From: Rhabdophis nuchalis | Taxonomy: Eukaryota > Chordata > Lepidosauria > Squamata > Natricidae | Direction: 5' to 3' | DNA length: 64,000 bases | Assembly: GCA_039707465.1 (NCBI GenBank) | Contig: CM077647.1 | Location: 116,066,610-116,130,609, forward strand | Shown here: positions 24,601 to 33,600 of the stretch, one piece after another | How positions within the stretch are numbered: position 1 is the first letter of the stretch | How the letters are laid out: every line of letters begins with the position of its first letter | Translations under genes and position numbers: made by a program | The notes under the pieces: generated by a model | Told to the model about the DNA's origin: nothing | Databases searched by the model: none | The model's input: the letters and a program-made list of their open reading frames with translations, nothing else

Positions 24601-27600
24601 TCAATGGGCAGACATCTGTGACATTTTTACAAGGGATGCTTGTGCATTATTGGGCCTCTCAATTGAATCACCTCTTAGTGTTAGGTATGGCTTTTCATGT
24701 TACATGCATATTCAGGTTGAATTATCTACTTATTTCTCTTTTTAACAAAATTCTATGACATCCAATTCCAAATATATTACCAAAAATAAAATCCAACCCT
24801 CTACTACAAATTAACATAAACAGTATACAAATCTTAAAGTCCTAACTAAAAAAACCTATTTTGAACCCTTTCTAAATTGAATAAAAGGTAGTTTTAGCCT
24901 CATATTCAAGAACAAATAATTCCACATCAGAATTAAAGCTAGTAGGCAATTGTATTTTTGACAGAATCTGAAAAAACATGTCATGCTATGTGGATGCTGA
25001 GTATGACAATCCTTCAAGGTTTATTTGATTCTAATTAACTCTGCCATTTCTAGCAATAGGGAATATGTGCCTTTCTAATAGGTACGCTAGGTTGATCAAA
25101 GATTGTGAAATCAGTTGATGTATGTATTTTTAAAATCAATTTTAATCAAGTGGTTACTTTTCTGCCTGCTGCTTCGGAGAGCTGTTTATGGTTTGAAATA
25201 GTTGCAAGCCGTTTGTTCCAGAAACTGCCTGGAAAAGACCACCTTTTGCTTGGATTTGTGAGGTTTCATAAACAGGCTGCATTTTGTGAAACTGAAAGAG
25301 TTAAAGAGTTGGGTACTGTTGCCATCAAGTGTTGTTTTGATACCCTTCTGTCCCGTCCTAGAGAACTGTGGTATGATGTGCCTTAAGCAAGTTTTGCAAT
25401 GTGAGAAAGTTGTGACTATGTATTATGCTGTATTCTAAGTTATACTTTGCTATTTTATCTATTCTATTGTTATTAAGTCAGACTTGTCAAATCCACATGA
25501 AAATAAGTTTGAATATTATTTCCCTCCAAGCGATAAATGCATGCATATCATATATTTATTTTAATACTTATCAGTAGTCACACTCCTGAAGCAAGGAAGG
25601 GGCCAGATAGTGATAATAATAAAGCAACAAGTAATTTTAATTTAACAAGAATTAAAAATTACTTGCCTATATATGAAGATAGAATAGATAGATAGAATAT
25701 TTATTTCTATAACCGCGTCCTCTCCCCGAGGGGACTCGGAGCGGTGCACAGGGAGAAATTAAAACAACATAAAATATATACATAGATAAATACAATAAAA
25801 ACAAATTAAATCTAACTATCCCTGCACTAAAATTCCCATTTTAAAATTAACATTTCCTAACCCCTGAGGTAGAGACTAACCTAGGCCGGCCAAGCAGAAA
25901 AAGTGAGTTTTTAATTTCTGACGGAAGGAGCGGAGGTCCGTAGTTGTTCTAATGTCCAAGATACACCAAAATCCATCGGACCATAACCATTTTATACCAA
26001 CAATCCGTCTCTCACACAGACTGTTTTTCACATTGGACTCATAAATACATAAGCATAGATTCTCTTCCCTCCTTTTATAGAAATAAAAAACAAAAGTTTG
26101 GAAAAGAGATAAGAGGAAAAAATAGTTGCCCTAATAGGAGATGCAGGAAAAGGAGGGCAGGCAAACTGAATGGAACTGAAGTAAAGGAAAGAAGTACCTG
26201 TACAGAAAAGAAATAAAAATAAAACAAAAATGCATGTTATAAAATAATTACATTCATCTTGCAAACCACCCCTTTCAAGCAACTGCTGATCTTCAGCCTA
26301 TTCTCAAATTCATTCTAACTCCTTAACACTAATGTCTGTTTAATTTATTCTCCCATTCATTGTGTCAGTATCTTTCTCAACAAATGTAAGATAACACCCA
26401 ATTCATGGCTAATAATGGGGGGACCGGGCAGGGTGGGGAGAAGGGAATCTTTCTTTTGGGTAAATACATGCTTTAGTAAATTTAAGGGACGCTTCACAGT
26501 ATTAAACTTTAATATTTTGCTTTCTTCAGCTTTTCAGCAGGTTGTGTAGCATTACCAGCTCTAATTAATATAAAAGCTGTGATAGAACAAAGACAGTGCA
26601 CTGGTGTTTGGAATCAGAAAGATGAATTACCAGTGAGTAATTTTTTGTATCCCAATAGGTATTTTTTTTTAACCTGAAGTAGGGAGTTATTTTCAAAATG
26701 TAAATATTTGGAGTAGAGCTTTGCACAAATCACACTGTAACTTTTATTTCTCTTAAGAATGCCCCCAAACCAAGGTATTTTAGCAAAATACACTTTTAGA
26801 ATAATGAATGTTTTATTTTATTTTTATTATGTAATGTGATCAATTTAATTTACAGGTAAGCAACCTCTGGAGTTGTTTGATAATAGTGATAAGTGGTTCT
26901 AACATATTGGCACTGTTAGAAGAAATGTCCATCTGGTTCAGTTCCAAGTGGGGAGAAATACACTGGAAACAGGGAGGCTGATTGGAATGAAGCAGAACCA
27001 TCAAACACATGGTCCTGATACAGTTGACCACATGGAGTGGACTGTGGGGGTTATTTATACCCTCTCTGAGCTTTGAACTTGAGCTTCCTGTTCTTGTGGC
27101 AAGAGCATGTATTCTATTGGTTGCTGTCAGACTCCTATGGGGCTATGCAGAGGTCACAGCTGAGGTTGTCTAAGTTTGGTTGAAACGTGAAGGTTGAAGA
27201 TGTAATGAAGAGGCTTGTGTTCTGTGGGCAATTCCTATTGTGTCTTAATGGCTTTGTTCTGGTTTGGATCTTGAGTGAGGGCTAATCCCATCACCCCGAG
27301 GCTGAAGGTCTTTTGTCTTGTAGATAGGATGGCCCAGTTCTTCTTAATGAGCACCAAATTGGGTCCATTTCAATGGAGAAGGGCGGTTCTATAAATCTAA
27401 ATAAATTAAAATTAATTAATTAAATATCTGCTGGGGACAGGGAGCTGGGGCTGAGTTTCTGCCTCTCTTAAGATTTCCATTTCTCTTTTAGGGAAAATAT
27501 AATATTCTATCTTTTAAAATATTTCTCAAAATATGTCATTCTTCTAGAAGGGGTGGTGCTAACTTTCTACAGTACAATTATCTTTATAATAAAATACATA

Positions 27601-30600
27601 TGGGAGAAAATCGCAGATGTTAGTCATTTAATAGAAAGATCCATATTGCTGGAACACCTTGTTCAAAGAGGCATCTTAATTTATTATTTTAGATTTATTT
27701 GTGAATTATTTAAAGAAGTGTAGTGATTAAGAAATACATGTTTTATAGCCCAGAAGTTATGTTTGATATTTATTTTATGGATATTAAAATAAATGAACGT
27801 ATTTGTTTTGTTAGTGTTTTGTCTAGATTTTGTTTTATTATTTAGCACTATTAATAAGTCTTGTGAATGCCAGTTTAGTTTATAGTTAAAGATACCAGGC
27901 TGGAAGAAGGAAGCTGTGAGTTCTATTCCTACTTTAGATATGAAACCATTTAGGTGACTTTGAACGGATCACTTTCTCTCAACCGTGAGAAGAAGGAAAT
28001 GGCAAACCATGTCCCAAAAATGTTGCCAATAACAAAAAGGTTTGCACTTACTCAGGTAGTCATCAGGAATCAAGTCTGACTCAAAAGTGCATGTGTACAC
28101 ACAAAAACATACCAGGCTTCTGGTGGAATTCGCTCATCCTAAATTGTAAGCAATAGTTCAAACTTTTGATGATTTTAAATAATAGAGGAAAGACAAAAAG
28201 AGGAATCCAGGCAAACCAAGTAGATATGTGCAGTTGCTTCCACTGCTCAATTAAGGTATGGCACGGTGTTTACAGCCATTATCATTTATTGAGGTATTGG
28301 GTTATAGAAGTGAGGTGATAGAAAGTCAAAGTGTCTTTCCTTATATTAATCTCGTGAAGAGACAACTAATACAGCCATTGCCTTTTTTCAAGCAGTATAG
28401 TACAGTTATGTATCCTTATTTTACATTACAGTGGTACCTCGGATCACGAACTTAATTCGTGAAATGACTCTGGTCGCGATCCGATTTGGTTGTGATGCGA
28501 GGCACAATTTCCCATAGGGTTCAATGTAAATCCGATTAATCCGTTCCGACCTTGTTTTTTGGTTGTGATGCGAGGCACAGTTTCCCATAGGGTTCAATGT
28601 AAATCCAGTTAATCCGTTCTGACCTTGTTTTTAAAATGTCCGCGGTTCCGGTTCGTGAAGCGAAACGGAGGTCGTGAATCCGGACATTTTTACGAACTTT
28701 TCCGTTCGTGATGCGAGGGCGGAGTTCGTGATGCGAGGCGGAGTTCGTGAAGTGAGGCGGAGTTCGTGCAGCAGAGCATTTTTTACGAACTTTTCTGTTC
28801 GTGCAGCGAAACGGTGTTCGTGAACCGGGGCACATTTTTTGGGAAATTTTTGGTCGTGAAGCGAATTGGACGTGATGAGAGGCGTTCGTGGTCCGAGGTA
28901 CCACTGTACTTGGAAAATGCCATTTTGTGGCAAGGAGAAAACAAGGGATGTTATACATGTCAATCATGGGGCTTTTTAACTTTCTTATGAATTGCCTGAA
29001 AAACCTGTGGGAAGTGGAAAGCAGTTGAAGCATTTCCAGTCAATTATGATCCTTTCCAATCAGTTATGATGCTTCCCAATCAATATGCCTGGGGGGATAT
29101 TATATAAATCATTGATTTGAAGCAGTTAGTAATTGCATTTTTGTTTTCTACAGATTGAAGTGGACCTTGGCAAAAAGTGCTGGTATCATTCAATATTTGC
29201 TTGCCCCATCCTTCGTCAACAAACAACAGATAACAACCCACCCATGAAGCTAGTTTGTGGTCATATTATATCAAGAGATGCTCTGAATAAAATGTTTAAT
29301 GGCAGCAAGTAAGTCAACATTCAATTCACAGAAAATTGAATTAGTTTTTAATTTAATATATATTTCGAAATGAGTGTGAATTATAACAAATATTGGTAAG
29401 AAGACAAAAAGAAATCTTTTGAAATCATCTATTATAGCAGCATGTGAGAAGATTGTCTTGCTATTTGATTTTATAGAAACTTGCCTAGTGTTCTGTAAGT
29501 TTTTTGCCTCCCGAAACCCCGCCCCTTCACCAAAATGGCCGTGCACAGCCTTTAGGAGCCTTGCAGAGTGCTCCTGGGGGCTGGGGAGGGCAGAAATGAG
29601 CGAAAAATGGGCTATTTTTTGCTCATCCCCAACCCCCTGATCTAAAAGATTGAAACAACACATTAATTACTAAAATAGCTAAAAAAGTAGCATTAATTAT
29701 TTTTACCAAATTACACACAACAGCAATAATATTAAAATAAATGCAAGCAACCAGCCCTAGCACACCCCACTATAAATATAGCCAATGCTATATATTTTAC
29801 TTTATTAAGTAAAGCTGTCTCAGAGTCACAAGTGCTGAATGAAGTTGCTGTTTGGAAAGCAACACAGGAATTAACCAGCTGAGGCAACATTGTGCTTCAT
29901 TAATATTAGCAGGAATGTAATTAAAAGTTTCTTAAACACAGGTAAAAAAACCCCATCCTTGCAGGAGCCAAACATGACCAAAATGAAAGGAAATCTCCTC
30001 AAAAGCTGTACAGTTTAAAGCAGGTAAACTAATATGAAAACAGTGAGGCTTTTTACTTGAAGATGTACAATTAACTACTTTAGCACATGTTATATTTTCA
30101 GGAACTGCTATTATCGGAGTATATAAAGCAATTGCATCAGGGGGAGGATCATAGGCAATCAATCCCTAACTAGATATAGTCTTATAGTTAAAGTTTCCAT
30201 TCAATAACAATCTACTCAAACCAGGTCAGGGTTTTTCACATCACTGGACAACTGGTCTGACAAGATCGTATTGGCCGCTGCGCTGTCTATAAAGTTACTT
30301 TGGCCATTTCTGGAACTGGATTTAGGGACTGGTACCACGACATCCTTAGCTGGACGGACACAGCATGCTTGAATCCACAAGGATCTGTAGAAGCAAGCAC
30401 AACATATCCTCGTCTCCCTAGAATGGGAGGCAAACAAACCTTTTTAATCTATTATATTACTCACACCAAATTAGCCAAATTGGCGTACGCCAAATTCACA
30501 AATTCAACAAATTGATTGATTACTGATTGGGTACCCAAGAGCCCCCCTTTTTTAATTTGTTTGGGAAGATAGTCCGAAGACCACATTCCACAATGGCTTG

Positions 30601-33600
30601 ACCTGTGGAATTGTAAAAAAGCCCAAAAATTAAAACAATGTTGCAAGTTGTACAAAATTACAAAAAGGCCAATGAAAAATAGGCTGTGCCATTATCAGTT
30701 TAAAAAAAAAAAAAGATTTGCCCAAGGCAAAAATGGCTAAAAAAAGATGGGAAATAACATGATTAGCTGTTTCTTCTCGTTAAGGTATGGCCAAAAACAC
30801 TCCTAAATAGGTAAAAATGGAAACATGAATCTACTTCTAAGGAGCCAGAGAGGAAACATAGGTGACATCCATTTGCCATAGCTGATTAGAGGCCAAACCA
30901 CGGGGATTAACTTCCATGTCCCCAGAGTGGGATGCCCCAGAACATTGGGGACTGGATGAAACAATTTTCTTGACCTGGTCGATTGGAATATCGATGAAAA
31001 AAATAATGCTTAAAAAAGAAATCTGGGAAAAAAATCCATAAAACATGAACAGCAGCATCTGATCTGCATACCTGTTGCTTTAAAAAAAAAAGGCCCTGAA
31101 AGAAACAAACGACTGTGTATGTGAGAAACAGAATATAAATGCTTTAGGTCTTATAATACTTGCTGCAAAGTTAAAAACAAAGCCATAAGATTAGAATCCA
31201 TCCTGGGTGTGATGTAATAAAAAATAATTCTGTTATTATAATGCTGTTGAGAAAAGCAGACAATTACTACTGTATGGCAGTGTAGGACATCTTAAGCAAT
31301 TGCTCCTCTTGCCCTCCCTCCATCCGAAATAAAAACTTGCGAAAGCAAAGAAACGAAAGCAAGAGACGAACAGGGAAAGAAGTCATTAAACACGTAAGCC
31401 AAAGAATCTTTAGGCAAACGATATGAAATACAGCCCACGTAGTCAGTTAAAGCACACTGAAGAGATAAGTTATTCTGAAAATGAAATTAAAAATCAGATT
31501 TTGAAATAAGAAAAAACAATATTAATCAAATCAGTCCAATTTCCCAAGTCCATTGATTCAGCAATGGCCTAAATAAACGGCAAAACATTTTAAAAGGGAT
31601 CTTTTCATCTTGTAATACAGATAACGTTTAAAAAAGATCAAAAGAGTTAGCTAACAATTTATATGATTCACAAAAGGAATACTCAAAATCTCATTAATTT
31701 TTTCAACTGTGGCAAGGGCTGCGAAAAAGAAACAAAACATTGCAATAAAATCACCGGACTTTTCCTTTTCCCACCAAATCAAATAAAACTAAGTAAATGT
31801 CAGTAAAAAAAAAAAAAAAACAGACAAACACAAGTAAGGGTCTCAGACAACTGCCATAAATTAATTAACAAAATTCCTTCCTGTACATTTGAACAAAGAA
31901 AAAAACTGGAGAAAGAAAAGGTTATAACATTTCATACATTTATATTTTTTTCCGGAACAATCTGCAATTTGTAAACACATCATTTTACATTTCTAAAAGC
32001 CAATTAGGTGTTATCTTTTGGGGTTCCAATTAAAACATCATCCATGTAATGATTTCCTAAAGCTGATTTACAAAAAAGATTCAATTCTGCAACATAAATC
32101 TGACACAAAGAAGGACTAAATAAATATGTCAACCAACAAAATAACTTTGAATACTTTGCTTTTAACTTCGACCCTGGATAGAAAGGGCTTCTGGGAGACT
32201 ACAGAGGCTGTTCCTATATCTTGACACGCTTTAATCATATCTGCCAAATCAAGATTGTTCCCAAGACCAATAAGGTATTCGGAAGTAGCATTCTCCTTTG
32301 CTAAAAACATCAACAACTCTATCTGATCCTTAGGGTTAACAAAGTCAGAGTAAAAAACCCAATTTCTTGATCAGGGGGAGGTGGAGAGTGGGAAGCGGCA
32401 GGCACAGAGAAGACGGACTTTTCCTGACCAGCAGGACAGTCAAACTTTTCCTGAAAAATGGGACAAAGAGAAATAGAGGAAAAGCAATCCTTTAAGCCAA
32501 TTACTTCATGATCTTGAGGAATCAATTTAGGTGGACAGATAGAAAACATATTTTCTTTATCCCCTCCCCCTTCTTTTGCTAACTGTTCCTCTGACCATGG
32601 AGAAGCAGAAGAATGTAAGGAGCTGAAAGTCCAATTAAAAATGATTTCGGGGAAGAATTTTTACTTGATTATAAGTATCTGTAGTCAATTGATGTCCTGC
32701 CAAAACTTTAGAGCCAAATTTTTCTACTGCTTGACTGGACTGAGACCAGAAATGTACTATCTTTACTGAAACCTGGGGTTCAAAATGTAAAATGTTCCCT
32801 ATCTCTCCAGCCATCTTCCTTATGCATGCCCCAGGTGTTGTAACACCTGACTTCTGTATCAAGAATTTAAATTCTTGTACAATTTTGCCACTGGTGAGAC
32901 AGATTGCAACCCACACCTACCTTCGTGTAGGACGAAAGCATGCTTTGGGGTCTGTTCCAGATGAAGGTAGGTAGGTTGGCAGTTGCTTCCCCCATAGGAT
33001 GTCCTTGAATCCTGGGTTTCAGCACGAAAATGTAGGGTTCAGAAATCCATCAAAGCAGGTAGTGTCCAAAATGTCTGTCTGCCTTATGCAGAATGTATTT
33101 GATTTTTATACAGTTTTAACAAGCAAAGCAAAAGCAGGGGTAGCAACAGCATCTTATTGGTACATTATCCTTGTCCATCTCTTAAGACCATCCCAGCCAA
33201 GGCAAAGGCTTCACATATCCAGAGGCCCCTGGTACTACCTGATACTAATAAACAGTTGAGGTCATAGATGTTGAGATATTTGGTCACTGAGCTCATGGCC
33301 ATTCTGCGCATGTCTGTAAATAACCTTTCCTCTCTTCCCACATCTAGTTCTTCTAATTAGGTGAGCTCATAGGTATTCAACGTAACAAGCTACTGAGGTC
33401 ATGGTAACTTACCACGCATGTCTTTATATAATGTTTCCTCTATTCCTCCAGAGTTCAAAGTATGCAAGCGAATTATGATTTCTGTCCTTAAATGTAGGGA
33501 GAACGTTTGACAGAGCAAACATTGGCTTCTAACCAAAAGTGGAGTTGCTTGCAGCACATTCTCAGAGTGCAAAGAAAAAAAAGCCATTGTACCTGGAGGG

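Larger units (their letters stand above)
29930..33000 (-). mobile_element. Decayed betaretrovirus-like (class II) endogenous provirus, internal region
   Basis: Antisense in RMND5A intron 8. In provirus order (right to left) the minus strand shows a gag matrix-like frame (32916-32638), a proline-rich gag frame (32549-32319), a capsid C-terminal-like frame with ENAT and KACQDIG (32316-32116), a reverse transcriptase segment with YMDD (32037-32048), and an integrase segment with PRGL and LWQMDVT (31058-30840). The capsid end abuts the polymerase, so nucleocapsid, protease and N-terminal RT are missing. Remaining envelope-side sequence is unrecognised. Many frame changes and stops are present, so it cannot be functional. 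Affiliation rests on integrase and capsid resemblance. Confidence 0.75.

Noticed and set aside
29932..30437. Minus-strand frames after the integrase remnant as an envelope gene
   Set aside because: Position fits, but I could not recognise envelope motifs, so I left it as unassigned proviral DNA.
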